A DNA stretch of 64,000 nt from Mycobacterium decipiens. GTDB taxonomy: Bacteria; Actinomycetota; Actinomycetes; Mycobacteriales; Mycobacteriaceae. Where the stretch lies: assembly GCF_963853665.1 (NCBI RefSeq), contig NZ_OY970459.1:2604001-2668000 (forward strand). Direction: 5' to 3'. Under the pieces are notes generated by a model, which was given only the letters and a program-made list of their open reading frames with translations, did no database searches and was not told the DNA's origin. The position numbers and the translations under genes are program-made. Numbering within the stretch: the first letter of the stretch is position 1; each line of letters opens with the position of its first letter. Positions 40,564 to 49,717 of this stretch are shown here, piece by piece.

Positions 40564-42900
40564 GTGCCCAACACCACCCGCGCGCAACCCGGCCGGCTGA
40601 GCAGCCGATTCTGGCGGTTGCTCGGCGCCAGCACCGAAAAGAACCGGAGCCGTTCGCTGGCCGAGGTAACCGCTTCAGCCGAGTACGACAAGGAAGCCGC
40701 CGCCCTCACCGACGAGAAGTTACGCAAGGCGGCTGGCCTGCTCATCCTCGAGGATCTCGCGGAGTCGGCCGATATCCCGCAGTATCTCGCGATCGCCCGG
40801 GAAGCCGCGGAAAGGACGACCGGGCTCCGACCATTTGATGTGCAGTTGCTTGGCGCGCTGCGCATGCTCGCCGGTGACGTGATCGAGATGGCCACCGGTG
40901 AGGGCAAAACGCTGGCCGGGGCGATCGCGGCCGCTGGCTACGCGATGGCCGGCCGGCACGTGCACGTCGTGACGATCAACGATTACCTGGCCCGGCGCGA
41001 CGCGGAGTGGATGGGCCCGCTGCTGGAGGCGATGGGCCTGACGGTCGGCTGGATCACAGCGGAGTCGACGAGCCAGGACCGCAGGGCCGCATACGGCTGC
41101 GATGTCACGTATGCCTCGGTCAACGAGATCGGCTTCGATGTGCTGCGTGACCAGCTGGTGACCGATGTGGCCGACCTGGTATCGCCGAATCCGGATGTGG
41201 CACTCATCGACGAAGCCGACTCCGTGCTGGTCGACGAGGCACTGGTGCCCCTGGTGCTGGCCGGAACCACGCACCGTGAGACGCCGCGGCTGGAGATCAT
41301 TCGGCTGGTCGCTGAGCTGGTCGGCGACCGGGATGCCGACGAGTACTTTGCCACCGATTCCGATAGCCGCAACGTCCACTTGACCGAGGCCGGCGCGCGC
41401 AGGGTCGAGAAGGCGCTCGGCGGTATCGATCTTTACTCCGAGGAACACGTCGGCACCACGCTGACCGAGGTCAATGTCGCGCTGCACGCGCACGTGCTGC
41501 TGCAGCGCGACGTGCACTACATCGTCCGGGACGACGCGGTGCACCTGATCAACGCGTCGCGCGGCCGCATCGCGCAACTGCAGCGCTGGCCGGACGGGCT
41601 GCAGGCCGCCGTCGAGGCCAAGGAGGGTATCGAGACCACCGAAACCGGTGAGGTCCTCGACACCATTACGGTGCAAGCCCTGATCAACCGGTATGCGACC
41701 GTGTGCGGAATGACCGGCACCGCGCTGGCCGCCGGTGAACAGCTCCGCCAGTTCTACAAACTCGCCGTCTCACCGATCCCACCGAACACCCCGAACATCC
41801 GCGAGGACGAGGCCGACCGGGTTTACATCACCGCTGCGGCCAAGAATGACGCGATCGTCGAGCACATCGTCGACGTGCACGAGACCGGGCAGCCGGTGCT
41901 GGTCGGCACCCGCGACGTGGCCGAATCCGAGGAACTGCACGAGCGCCTGCTGCGCCGCGGTGTGCCCGCGGTGGTGCTCAACGCGAAAAACGATGCCGAG
42001 GAGGCTCGGGTCATCGCCGAGGCCGGCAAGTACGACGCGGTCACGGTGTCGACTCAAATGGCCGGGCGCGGCACCGATATCCGGCTCGGCGGGTCCGACG
42101 AAGCAGATCACGACAGGGTCGCCGAATTGGGCGGGCTGCACGTCGTCGGCACCGGCCGGCATCACACCGAGCGACTGGACAACCAATTGCGCGGCCGGGC
42201 CGGTCGCCAGGGGGATCCGGGATCTTCGGTGTTCTTCTCGAGCTGGGAAGACGATGTCGTCGCGGCCAACCTCGACAACAACAAATTGCCCATGGAAACC
42301 GACGAGGACGGTCGGATCGTCAGCCCCCGGACGAGTAGTCTGCTCGACCATGCTCAGCGCGTCGCCGAGGGCCGGCTGTTGGATGTGCACGCCAACACCT
42401 GGCGCTACAACCAGCTGATCGCCCAGCAGCGCGCCATCATCGTCGAGCGGCGTAACACGTTGCTGCGCACCGCAACCGCGCGTGAGGAACTCGCCGAATT
42501 GGCGCCGAAGCGATATGCGGAGCTATCTGGTGAACTCTCCGAAGAACGCCTCGACAAGATTTGCCGGCTGATCATGCTGTACCACCTCGACCGCGGCTGG
42601 GCCGATCACCTGGCGTTCCTGGCTGACATTCGGGAAAGCATCCATCTGCGCGCGCTGGGCCGGCAGAATCCGCTCGATGAGTTTCACCGGATGGCGGTGG
42701 ACGCGTTCGCGTCACTGGCCGCCGATGCCATCGAGGCGGCTCAACAGACATTCGAAACCGCCAATCTCCTCGACGACGAGCCGGGGTTGGACCTGTCCAA
42801 ACTGGCCCGGCCCACGTCGACATGGACCTACATGGTCAATGACAACCCGCTGTCCGATGACACGCTATCTACCCTCAGCCTGCCCGGGATATTCCGCTGA
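40564..42900 (+). CDS. secA2: accessory preprotein translocase ATPase SecA2
   Basis: SecA2 drives export of a small set of proteins, many without signal peptides, and is important for virulence. The 778-residue product has Walker A ATGEGKT with Lys at about 115, DEAD-type motif LIDEADSV and motif [11 protein letters not shown]. It is shorter than SecA1 and lacks the C-terminal zinc-binding tail, ending SLPGIFR. The GTG at 40564 is chosen because similarity starts at [12 protein letters not shown] and the Walker lysine then falls at 115, as reported for M. tuberculosis SecA2. Followed by a MIRU-like repeat and pgsA2. Confidence 0.95.
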   Translation: MPNTTRAQPGRLSSRFWRLLGASTEKNRSRSLAEVTASAEYDKEAAALTDEKLRKAAGLLILEDLAESADIPQYLAIAREAAERTTGLRPFDVQLLGALRMLAGDVIEMATGEGKTLAGAIAAAGYAMAGRHVHVVTINDYLARRDAEWMGPLLEAMGLTVGWITAESTSQDRRAAYGCDVTYASVNEIGFDVLRDQLVTDVADLVSPNPDVALIDEADSVLVDEALVPLVLAGTTHRETPRLEIIRLVAELVGDRDADEYFATDSDSRNVHLTEAGARRVEKALGGIDLYSEEHVGTTLTEVNVALHAHVLLQRDVHYIVRDDAVHLINASRGRIAQLQRWPDGLQAAVEAKEGIETTETGEVLDTITVQALINRYATVCGMTGTALAAGEQLRQFYKLAVSPIPPNTPNIREDEADRVYITAAAKNDAIVEHIVDVHETGQPVLVGTRDVAESEELHERLLRRGVPAVVLNAKNDAEEARVIAEAGKYDAVTVSTQMAGRGTDIRLGGSDEADHDRVAELGGLHVVGTGRHHTERLDNQLRGRAGRQGDPGSSVFFSSWEDDVVAANLDNNKLPMETDEDGRIVSPRTSSLLDHAQRVAEGRLLDVHANTWRYNQLIAQQRAIIVERRNTLLRTATAREELAELAPKRYAELSGELSEERLDKICRLIMLYHLDRGWADHLAFLADIRESIHLRALGRQNPLDEFHRMAVDAFASLAADAIEAAQQTFETANLLDDEPGLDLSKLARPTSTWTYMVNDNPLSDDTLSTLSLPGIFR

Positions 42901-42917
42901 CGGTCCGTGTTTGCACT

Positions 42918-43105
42918 CGTCGCCGAGCTGGACCTGATTGCCCGCCTCCTCCTCGGTCCGTTGTGCGGACCGCATCGTCGCCGAGCTGGACCTGATTGCC
43001 CGCCTCCTCCTCGGTCCGTTGTGCGGACCGCATCGTCGCCGAGCTGGACCTGATTGCCCGCCTCCTCCTCGGTCCGTTGTGCGGACCGCATCGTCGCCGA
43101 GCTAG
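42918..43105 (+). repeat. MIRU-like 58-bp tandem repeat
   Basis: Three identical 58-bp units start at 42918, 42976 and 43034, followed by a partial fourth to about 43105. Each contains GCCTCCTCCTCGGTCC, a TTGTGCGGACCGCATC stretch and CGTCGCCGAGCT. The CGACGATGC...GAGGAGGAG pattern on the minus strand resembles the MIRU family of intergenic repeats. An inner inverted repeat, GGTCCG/CGGACC, can form a hairpin in every unit. It fills the gap between secA2 and pgsA2, ending about 12 bases before the pgsA2 ATG. Copy number is likely to vary between strains. Confidence 0.9.
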
Positions 43106-43116
43106 GGTCACAGCTC

Positions 43117-43746
43117 ATGAAGCCGGTGCTCACACAGAATCGGGTGCTGACTGTCCCCAATGTGCTGAGCGTCCTTCGCTTGGCACTCATTCCGGTCTTC
43201 GTCTACGTAATGCTGGTCGCGCACATCAATGGCTGGGCGGTAGCGATCCTGGTGTTCAGTGGCGTCTCCGATTGGGCCGACGGCAAGTTCGCGCGGCTGC
43301 TCAACCAATCATCGCGGCTGGGTGTGCTGCTGGACCCGGCCGTCGATCGCCTCTACATGGTCACCGTCCCCATCGTGTTGGGGCTGAGCGGCGTCGTGCC
43401 ATGGTGGTTCGTCGTCACGTTGCTGGCCCGCGACGCGCTGCTGGCCGCGACGCTGCCGTTGTTGTGGAGCCGCGGACTGTCGGCGCTGCCGGTGACCTAC
43501 GTCGGCAAGGCAGCAACTTTCTGCTTCATGGTCGGGTTTCCAATCATTCTGTTGGGCCAATGGGACCAATTGTGGAGCCGCGTGTTGCTGGCTTGCGGAT
43601 GGGGATTCTTGATCTGGGGCATGTATGCGTATTTGTGGGCGTTCGTGCTGTACGCCGTCCAGATGACGATGGTGGTGCGGCAGATGCCCAAGCTCAAACA
43701 CCGGACTCATCAGCCGGTCGCTCGGAACTCGGGTGAACATGGCTGA
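43117..43746 (+). CDS. pgsA2: CDP-alcohol phosphatidyltransferase PgsA2
   Basis: A 209-residue membrane enzyme of the phosphatidylglycerophosphate synthase/cardiolipin synthase type. The CDP-alcohol motif is present in [12 protein letters not shown] followed by [12 protein letters not shown] (D-G-x2-A-R-x8-G-x3-D-x3-D). About five hydrophobic helices are visible. The exact acceptor substrate is uncertain. The ATG at 43117 lies just after the MIRU repeat; a frame start within the repeat (43054) is possible but gives a non-family extension. The stop overlaps the next gene's start region. Confidence 0.9.
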   Translation: MKPVLTQNRVLTVPNVLSVLRLALIPVFVYVMLVAHINGWAVAILVFSGVSDWADGKFARLLNQSSRLGVLLDPAVDRLYMVTVPIVLGLSGVVPWWFVVTLLARDALLAATLPLLWSRGLSALPVTYVGKAATFCFMVGFPIILLGQWDQLWSRVLLACGWGFLIWGMYAYLWAFVLYAVQMTMVVRQMPKLKHRTHQPVARNSGEHG

Positions 43747-44662
43747 GTCTGATCGGCTGCTCGGCGGCTACGACCCCAACGCCGGCTTCAGCGCCCACTC
43801 AGCGGCGCGCCCACAGAGAATTCCATTGCCGTCCTTGCTTCGCGCGCTGCTGTCCGAACATCTGGATCCCGGATACGCGGCGGCTGCCGCCGAACGTGAC
43901 CGTGCCGCGGCGCCACGAGGTAAGCGAGCCCGCGCCATCGACTGGATGTGGCAGGCTCTGGCGGCGACCCTGGTCGCCGCGGTGTTTGCCGCGGCGGTAG
44001 CGGAGGCGCGCTCGGTCGCACCCGGTGTGCGTGCCGCTCAGCAGCTGCTGGTCACGAGCGTGCGATCAACCCAGGCCGCCGCCGCCACGTTGGCCCAACG
44101 GCGCAGCGCACTCTCGGCGAAAGTCGACGTCGAGCAGCGGATCGCACTCGCGGACGACGCCGAGGGGCAACGGCTGCTGACCCGACTCGACGCGCTCGGC
44201 CTGGCGGCGGCCAGCACCCCAGTCATCGGCCCCGGTTTGACGGTGACCGTGACCGACCCCGGGGTGGGCCCTAATCTTTCCGACGTGTCCAAACAACGGG
44301 TGAGTGGCAGCCAGCAAATCATCCTGGACCGCGATTTGCAGCTAGTCGTCAACTCGTTGTGGGCAAGCGGCGCCGAGGCAATTTCGGTCGATGGCGCCCG
44401 GATCGGGCCGAACGTCACGATCCGGCAAGCCGGCGGAGCGATACTGGTCGACAACAATCCCACCAGTAGCCCCTACACGATCCTTGCGGTCGGGCCGCCG
44501 CACGTAATGCAAGATATCTTCGACCGCAGCCCAGGGCTGCACCGCCTGCGGTTGCTGGAGATCTCCTACGGCGTGGGCGTCAGCGTGAACGTCGGCGACG
44601 GTCTTGCGCTGCCTGCCGGAGCGGTCCGGGATGTCAAGTTCGCCAAACAGATTGGGCCCTAG
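43739..44662 (+). CDS. DUF881 membrane protein (Rv1823-like)
   Basis: A 307-residue protein with a cytosolic basic N-terminus, one transmembrane helix (about residues 70-90), a coiled-coil-prone stretch ([24 protein letters not shown]) and an extracytoplasmic DUF881 domain containing [12 protein letters not shown] and [15 protein letters not shown]881 proteins occur beside cell-division or envelope genes in Gram-positives, but the function is unknown. The ATG at 43739 overlaps the pgsA2 stop by 8 bases. A paralog follows at 45076. Confidence 0.88.
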   Translation: MAESDRLLGGYDPNAGFSAHSAARPQRIPLPSLLRALLSEHLDPGYAAAAAERDRAAAPRGKRARAIDWMWQALAATLVAAVFAAAVAEARSVAPGVRAAQQLLVTSVRSTQAAAATLAQRRSALSAKVDVEQRIALADDAEGQRLLTRLDALGLAAASTPVIGPGLTVTVTDPGVGPNLSDVSKQRVSGSQQIILDRDLQLVVNSLWASGAEAISVDGARIGPNVTIRQAGGAILVDNNPTSSPYTILAVGPPHVMQDIFDRSPGLHRLRLLEISYGVGVSVNVGDGLALPAGAVRDVKFAKQIGP

Positions 44663-44726
44663 TGAGAGAAGTACTCGTGGAAAAGATTTCGATGGGGGGA
44701 GAAATGCGGACGGGATTCCGGCGCAC

Positions 44727-45059
44727 ATGATCGGTATCGCAGCACTTGCCATAGGAATCGTGCTGGGTTTGGTTTTCCATCCCGGCGTGCCCGAGGCCAT
44801 CGAGCCGTATCTGCCGATCGCAGTGGTCGCGGCGCTCGACGCGGTGTTCGGCGGGCTGCGCGCCTATCTCGAGCGCATCTTTGACCCCAAGGTCTTTGTG
44901 GTTTCGTTCGTGTTCAACGTCTTGGTGGCTGCCATGATCGTCTATGTCGGTGACCAACTGGGCGTCGGCACACAGTTGTCCACCGCGATCATCGTGGTGT
45001 TGGGCATCCGCATCTTCGGCAACACCGCCGCTCTGCGGCGGCGGCTGTTCGGCGCATGA
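44727..45059 (+). CDS. small basic membrane protein (DUF1290/Sbp family)
   Basis: A 110-residue integral membrane protein with three to four helices (MIGIAALAIGIVLGL; AVVAALDAVFGGLRAYLE; VSFVFNVLVAAMIVYVGDQLGVG; IIVVLGIRIFGNTAALRR). It matches the Sbp family that lies next to DUF881 genes in many Gram-positive bacteria. ATG at 44727 is the best start from family similarity; the upstream open frame reads into DUF881 sequence out of frame. Counterpart of Rv1824. Confidence 0.82.
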   Translation: MIGIAALAIGIVLGLVFHPGVPEAIEPYLPIAVVAALDAVFGGLRAYLERIFDPKVFVVSFVFNVLVAAMIVYVGDQLGVGTQLSTAIIVVLGIRIFGNTAALRRRLFGA

Positions 45060-45075
45060 CGGAGATGAGATCAAC

Positions 45076-45951
45076 GTGAGCGAGAATCGCCCAGACGCCG
45101 CCCCAGAGCCCGCCGGGGCTGAAACGCGCGCCGCGGCAACCCAGCACGGTCACCCCCAAGCCGACGCAGGAGACCACGAAACCGGGCGGCGTGGCCGTCA
45201 CGAGCTATCGGCCGATCATCCGCGTCCCCCGACCGGAATGACCGAGACGCTGCGGGGTGGTCGTTCCCGGCTCGTGTTCGGGACGCTGGCGATCGTGTTG
45301 TGCCTGGTACTTGGGGTTGCCATAGTTACCCAGGTCCGTCAGACCGAGTCCGGCGATGCCTTGGAAACGGCGCGTCCCGCAGACTTGTTGGTGTTGTTGG
45401 ATTCGTTGCGGCAACGCGAGGCCACGCTGAACGCCGAAGTGACCGAACTTCAGAACACGCTGAACGCGTTGCAGGCATCCGGCAACACCGATCAGGCAGC
45501 CATAGAAAGCGCCCAGGCCAGATTGGCCGCGTTGTCCATCCTGGTCGGCGCCGTGGGTGCCACTGGGCCAGGCATCAGGGTAACCATCGATGATCCAGGC
45601 CCCGGAGTGGCGCCCGAAGTGATGATCGACGTGATCAACGAGCTGCGTGCCGCCGGAGCCGAGGCAATCCAGATCAACGATGCGCAGCAGTCGGTGCGGG
45701 TCGGAGTTGACACCTGGGTTGTCGGCGTTCCCGGCTCGCTGACCGTCGACACCAAAACGCTGTCCCCGCCGTATTTGATTCTGGCGATTGGTGATCCACC
45801 CACGCTGGCCGCGGCGATGAACATTCCCGGTGGTGCCGACGACAGCGTTAAACGTGTTGGCGCGCGGATGTCGGTGCAGCAGGCCGACCGAGTGGACGTA
45901 ACCGCCTTGCGGCAACCAAAACAGCACCAATACGCTCAGCCCGGCAAGTGA
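45076..45951 (+). CDS. DUF881 membrane protein (Rv1825-like)
   Basis: A 291-residue paralog of the protein at 43739. The N-terminal ~65 residues are polar and low-complexity, followed by one transmembrane helix (LVFGTLAIVLCLVLGVAIV), a predicted coiled coil (LRQREATLNAEVTELQNTL) and a DUF881 domain (GPGIRVTIDDPG, GAEAIQINDA). The GTG at 45076 has GGAGATGAG upstream. It ends 36 bases before gcvH. The DUF881-Sbp-DUF881 trio is conserved in mycobacteria and probably works as one envelope complex; that is inference. Confidence 0.88.
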   Translation: MSENRPDAAPEPAGAETRAAATQHGHPQADAGDHETGRRGRHELSADHPRPPTGMTETLRGGRSRLVFGTLAIVLCLVLGVAIVTQVRQTESGDALETARPADLLVLLDSLRQREATLNAEVTELQNTLNALQASGNTDQAAIESAQARLAALSILVGAVGATGPGIRVTIDDPGPGVAPEVMIDVINELRAAGAEAIQINDAQQSVRVGVDTWVVGVPGSLTVDTKTLSPPYLILAIGDPPTLAAAMNIPGGADDSVKRVGARMSVQQADRVDVTALRQPKQHQYAQPGK

Positions 45952-45987
45952 ACCACCCAACTCCAAACCGACCAGAATAGGATTACC

Positions 45988-46392
45988 GTGAGCGATATCC
46001 CGTCCGATCTGCACTACACCGCCGAACACGAGTGGATTCGCCGCAGCAGCGACGACACCGTACGGGTGGGGATCACGGACTTTGCCCAGTCGGCACTTGG
46101 CGATGTCGTCTTCGTTCAGCTGCCCGCCGCCGGCACCGAGATCACCGCCGGCGAAACCTTCGGCGAAGTGGAATCGACGAAATCTGTGTCGGATCTCTAC
46201 GCGCCCATTTCGGGCACAGTGTCTGCGGTCAACAGCGACCTGGACGGCACCCCGCAATTGGTGAACTCCGACCCCTACGGGGCGGGCTGGCTGTTGGACA
46301 TCCAGGTCGACAGCTCGGATGTCGCCGCCCTGGACTCAGCCTTAGCGACGCTGCTCGACGCGGAGGCCTACCGCGGCACACTGACCGAATGA
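45988..46392 (+). CDS. gcvH: glycine cleavage system H protein
   Basis: GcvH shuttles the aminomethyl group on its lipoyl arm between the P, T and L proteins of the glycine cleavage system. The 134-residue product has the lipoylation motif [14 protein letters not shown] with the modified Lys at about residue 65. GTG start at 45988. The P-protein gene gcvB lies 3.3 kb downstream under its own glycine riboswitch; gcvT is not in the window. Confidence 0.96.
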   Translation: MSDIPSDLHYTAEHEWIRRSSDDTVRVGITDFAQSALGDVVFVQLPAAGTEITAGETFGEVESTKSVSDLYAPISGTVSAVNSDLDGTPQLVNSDPYGAGWLLDIQVDSSDVAALDSALATLLDAEAYRGTLTE

Positions 46393-46589
46393 CAATTGCT
46401 AGTGTCCCTGCCAGCGTCACCCGCGACGACGCGGGCCAGGGTTGAGCGCATTGCCGACCCGTGCGCGGTACGGTCGAGACATCAGCACGAGAAGGTAGTA
46501 AGGGCAATAATGGGCGGTGAAGAGTTAGTGGGAAGCCGGCCGAACGGGCCCGGTCAGACAACGCCACAGCGGCCAGTGAGGAGCAGCGG

Positions 46590-47078
46590 GTGACGGACAT
46601 GGACCCCGATATTGAGAAGGACACGACCTCTGATGAAGTTACGGTAGAGACGACCTCCGTCTTCCGTGCAGACTTCCTCAACGAGCTGGACGCTCCCGCG
46701 CAGGCGGGTGCCGAGAGCGCGGTGTCCGGGGTGGAGGGGCTCCCCGCGGGCTCGGCGTTGCTCGTGGTCAAACGGGGCCCCAACGCTGGGTCTCGGTTCC
46801 TGCTCGACCAGGCCATCACGTCCGCCGGCCGGCATCCCGACAGCGACATCTTTCTCGACGATGTCACCGTGAGCCGTCGCCATGCCGAATTCCGGTTGGA
46901 AAGCCACGAATTCAATGTCGTCGACGTCGGAAGCCTCAACGGCACCTACGTCAACCGCGAGCCAGTGGATTCGGCGGTGCTGGCGAACGGCGACGAAGTC
47001 CAGATCGGCAAATTTCGGTTGGTGTTCTTGACCGGGCCCAAGCAAGGCGAGGCCGATGGGGGCACCGGAGGCCCGTGA
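46590..47078 (+). CDS. garA: FHA-domain regulator GarA
   Basis: GarA is a cytosolic phospho-dependent switch that inhibits 2-oxoglutarate dehydrogenase and NAD-glutamate dehydrogenase and activates glutamate synthase. The 162-residue protein carries the N-terminal phosphorylation motif TVETTSVF, with Thr21 (PknG) and Thr22 (PknB), and a C-terminal FHA domain (about 55-145) with [28 protein letters not shown] and NGTYVN. GTG start at 46590. Its GTG-overlapping neighbour encodes a MerR-like regulator. Confidence 0.96.
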   Translation: MTDMDPDIEKDTTSDEVTVETTSVFRADFLNELDAPAQAGAESAVSGVEGLPAGSALLVVKRGPNAGSRFLLDQAITSAGRHPDSDIFLDDVTVSRRHAEFRLESHEFNVVDVGSLNGTYVNREPVDSAVLANGDEVQIGKFRLVFLTGPKQGEADGGTGGP

Positions 47079-47803
47079 CCGCGCCCGATAGCCCCGGACT
47101 GGCCGGGATGTCGATCGGGGCGGTCCTGGACCTGCTACGACCGGATTTTCCCGATGTGACCATCTCCAAGATTCGTTTTCTGGAGGCCGAGGGGCTGGTG
47201 ACGCCGCAGCGGGCGGCGTCGGGGTACCGGCGATTCACCGCGTACGATTGTGCGCGGCTCCGATTCATTCTCACCGCTCAGCGGGATCACTACCTGCCGC
47301 TGAAGGTGATCAGGGCGCAGTTGGACGCCCAGCCCGACGGTGAGTTGCCGCCATTCGGATCCCCTTACGTCGTACCGCGATTGGTGCCGGTAGCCGGCAA
47401 GGGTGCCGTCGGGTCGGATACTGCAGCGGTGTCGCCGACCCGTATCCGGCTGAGTCGGGAAGACCTCCTAGAACGCTCGGGAGTGGCCGACGAATTGCTG
47501 ACGGCCCTGCTCAAAGCCGGTGTGATCACCACTGGACCGGGCGGCTTCTTTGACGAACACTCCGTCGTGATCCTGCAATGCGCACGAGCGCTGGCCGAGT
47601 ACGGGGTTGAGCCGCGGCATCTACGCGCCTTCCGCTCCGCGGCCGACCGGCAGTCTGACTTGATCGCCCAGATTGCGGGGCCGCTAGGCAAGGCTGGTGC
47701 CCGCGATCGCGCCGACGACTTGGCCCGTGAGGTCGCCGCACTCGCCATCACTTTGCACACCTCGCTAATCAAATCTGCCGTTCGCGACGTTCTTCACCGC
47801 TGA
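47075..47803 (+). CDS. MerR-like transcriptional regulator (Rv1828-like)
   Basis: A 242-residue regulator with an N-terminal winged helix-turn-helix of the MerR type ([34 protein letters not shown]) and an all-helical C-terminal domain instead of a metal-binding tail. The GTG at 47075 overlaps the garA stop (GTGA), so the two are co-translated. Target genes are not evident. Confidence 0.9.
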   Translation: MTAPDSPGLAGMSIGAVLDLLRPDFPDVTISKIRFLEAEGLVTPQRAASGYRRFTAYDCARLRFILTAQRDHYLPLKVIRAQLDAQPDGELPPFGSPYVVPRLVPVAGKGAVGSDTAAVSPTRIRLSREDLLERSGVADELLTALLKAGVITTGPGGFFDEHSVVILQCARALAEYGVEPRHLRAFRSAADRQSDLIAQIAGPLGKAGARDRADDLAREVAALAITLHTSLIKSAVRDVLHR

Positions 47804-47920
47804 GGACTAGACTTCGTTCGACAGCTTGGTGTTCGACGTCACGGGAGCGGCGCGGCGCTCACCGCGTCGTCGCGCCAAGCTTGGGTCGGAGATGGTGGCA
47901 TGTGCGGAGGGCAGACACTG

Positions 47921-48415
47921 ATGGGTGAAGTTCGTGTTGTCGGCATTCGCGTCGAGCAGCCGCAGAACCAGCCGGTGTTGTTATTGCGCGAGGCCAACGG
48001 TGACCGATACCTGCCGATCTGGATCGGCCAGTCGGAGGCCGCCGCCATCGCGCTGGAGCAGCAAGGTGTCGAGCCACCACGTCCGCTGACGCATGACCTG
48101 ATCAGGGATCTCATTGCTGCACTGGGGCATTCGCTCAAGGAGGTCCGCATCGTCGACCTGCAGGAAGGCACCTTCTACGCGGATCTGATCTTCGACCGCA
48201 ACATCAAGGTGTCTGCCCGCCCCTCGGATTCGGTGGCCATCGCATTGCGGGTGGGCGTTCCGATTTACGTCGAGGAGGCCGTGCTCGCCCAGGCCGGTCT
48301 GCTGATTCCCGACGAAAGCGACGAGGAGGCGAACACCGCCGTTCGCGAGGATGAGGTGGAGAAGTTCAAGGAGTTTCTCGACAGCGTGTCACCCGACGAT
48401 TTCAAGGCCACCTAG
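47921..48415 (+). CDS. DUF151 bifunctional nuclease-like protein (Rv1829-like)
   Basis: A 164-residue protein of the DUF151/BFN family (REANGDRYLPIWIGQSEAAAIALEQQG, PLTHDLI, ARPSDSVAIALR, PIYVEEAVL). Plant and bacterial members have reported nuclease activity, not proven for this protein. The ATG at 47921 gives the usual N-terminus MGEVRVVGIRV; an in-frame start at 47900 is less likely. It lies between the two MerR-like genes in conserved order. Confidence 0.9.
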   Translation: MGEVRVVGIRVEQPQNQPVLLLREANGDRYLPIWIGQSEAAAIALEQQGVEPPRPLTHDLIRDLIAALGHSLKEVRIVDLQEGTFYADLIFDRNIKVSARPSDSVAIALRVGVPIYVEEAVLAQAGLLIPDESDEEANTAVREDEVEKFKEFLDSVSPDDFKAT

Positions 48416-48710
48416 CTGGCCAGGCAGCCGATGTGCGCCGAACGGCGGGCCCCCGCTATGCCGCGCTTCTCGCGGGGCAGCAAAGTCACGGCCGCGTCTC
48501 ATCTCACGTTGCAATTGTCGACACGCCTGGCGGTTAGCCCGCTATGAGCCCGGCGACCGCGATACTTAATCACGACTTGATAGTTAACCGGGAGCATCGC
48601 GACCATCGAACAGCGTATGCTCTCTAACACTCGGGCCCTAAGCAGATGGCTGTCGGGGGCAGCCAGTAACGCAGCTAGTGACAAGAGCGCGATTGGCGAG
48701 AGGAAGCACG

Positions 48711-49343
48711 GTGGGCGAGCAGCCACGTCAAGACCAGCTGGACCTTGCTGACCACACGGACACCGCTAGCAACGGTAGCGACGGTGTTGTCGCAGCGAGC
48801 GAGCCCGTGCAGCCCGGCCTGTTCCCCGACGATTCCGTTCCCGACGAGTTGGTGGGCTACCGCGGGCCGAGCGCCTGCCAGATCGCCGGGATCACCTACC
48901 GCCAGCTCGACTACTGGGCACGCACATCGTTGGTTGTCCCGTCGATCCGCAGCGCGGCAGGCTCCGGCAGCCAGCGGCTCTACTCGTTCAAGGACATCTT
49001 GGTTCTCAAGATCGTCAAGCGGTTGCTTGACACCGGCATCTCGCTGCACAACATCCGGGTTGCCGTCGACCATCTGCGCCAGCGCGGCGTCCAGGATCTG
49101 GCCAACATCACGTTGTTCTCCGACGGCACCACCGTCTACGAGTGCACGTCGGCCGAGGAGGTCGTCGACCTTCTGCAAGGCGGCCAGGGTGTCTTCGGTA
49201 TTGCCGTCTCCGGCGCAATGCGTGAGCTGACGGGCGTTATTGCCGACTTCCACGGTGAACGCGCCGATGGCGGCGAGTCGATTGCTGCACCCGAAGACGA
49301 ACTGGCTTCCCGGCGCAAGCATCGCGACCGCAAGATCGGCTAG
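48711..49343 (+). CDS. MerR-like transcriptional regulator (Rv1830-like)
   Basis: A 210-residue protein with a MerR-type DNA-binding domain (GYRGPSACQIAGITYRQLDYWARTSLVVPSIR) at about residues 50-120 and a helical C-terminal part. GTG at 48711 follows GAGAGGAAG; another start at 48678 is possible. Related proteins act as regulators of growth and division in mycobacteria, but no target is visible here. The 295-base gap before it contains only its promoter region as far as can be seen. Confidence 0.88.
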   Translation: MGEQPRQDQLDLADHTDTASNGSDGVVAASEPVQPGLFPDDSVPDELVGYRGPSACQIAGITYRQLDYWARTSLVVPSIRSAAGSGSQRLYSFKDILVLKIVKRLLDTGISLHNIRVAVDHLRQRGVQDLANITLFSDGTTVYECTSAEEVVDLLQGGQGVFGIAVSGAMRELTGVIADFHGERADGGESIAAPEDELASRRKHRDRKIG

Positions 49344-49452
49344 CCGCGCCATCGTGTTCGGCAACTGCCGAGCCGCATGCTTTGAACTCTTTGATTTGTC
49401 TTGATTCGTCCTTGGCCAGGTCGCGCAGGTAAAGTTGGATACGCATCGCCCT

Positions 49453-49662
49453 CGCGCGGGAGAGTTCCGTGACCGCCAGTTACGGACGCCGAAGGAGCAA
49501 CACCTCTCCGTCAACCTCTCAGGCACCCGGACCGCGTGGGGCCCCGATGCCTCTGGAAAGTGGTAAGCCGATCAGTCGGCTTGCCCGCCCATGGGGAAAG
49601 GCAGCCGGGTCAGGTTGTCGAATCTCTCAGGCGCCCGGCTCGGGTGGACGACAGAGGGAGAG
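49453..49662 (+). promoter_or_regulatory. tandem glycine riboswitch upstream of gcvB
   Basis: Two glycine aptamers lie in series. Aptamer 1 (about 49453-49542) has GCGGGAGAG, CGCCGAAGGAGCAA and ACCTCTCAGGCA. Aptamer 2 (about 49545-49662) is closed by CCTCTG/CAGAGG and has CATGGGGAAAGGCAG and ATCTCTCAGGCG. This arrangement is the classical cooperative glycine riboswitch that turns on glycine catabolism when glycine is abundant. It ends about 55 bases before the gcvB ATG. Confidence 0.95.
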
Positions 49663-49717
49663 GACCACAGCGTCATGCCGATGACGTTGCGGTCCCACCG
49701 AGCGTCAGGAGTCCGGA

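Noticed and set aside
42996..43116. Coding extension of pgsA2 or a new ORF through the 58-bp repeats
   Set aside because: The frame merely reads through identical repeats and adds no PgsA-like sequence.
49469..49684. Plus-strand 71-codon frame before gcvB
   Set aside because: It lies almost entirely on the tandem glycine riboswitch, whose RNA conservation explains the sequence; a small hypothetical gene annotated here in M. tuberculosis is probably spurious.
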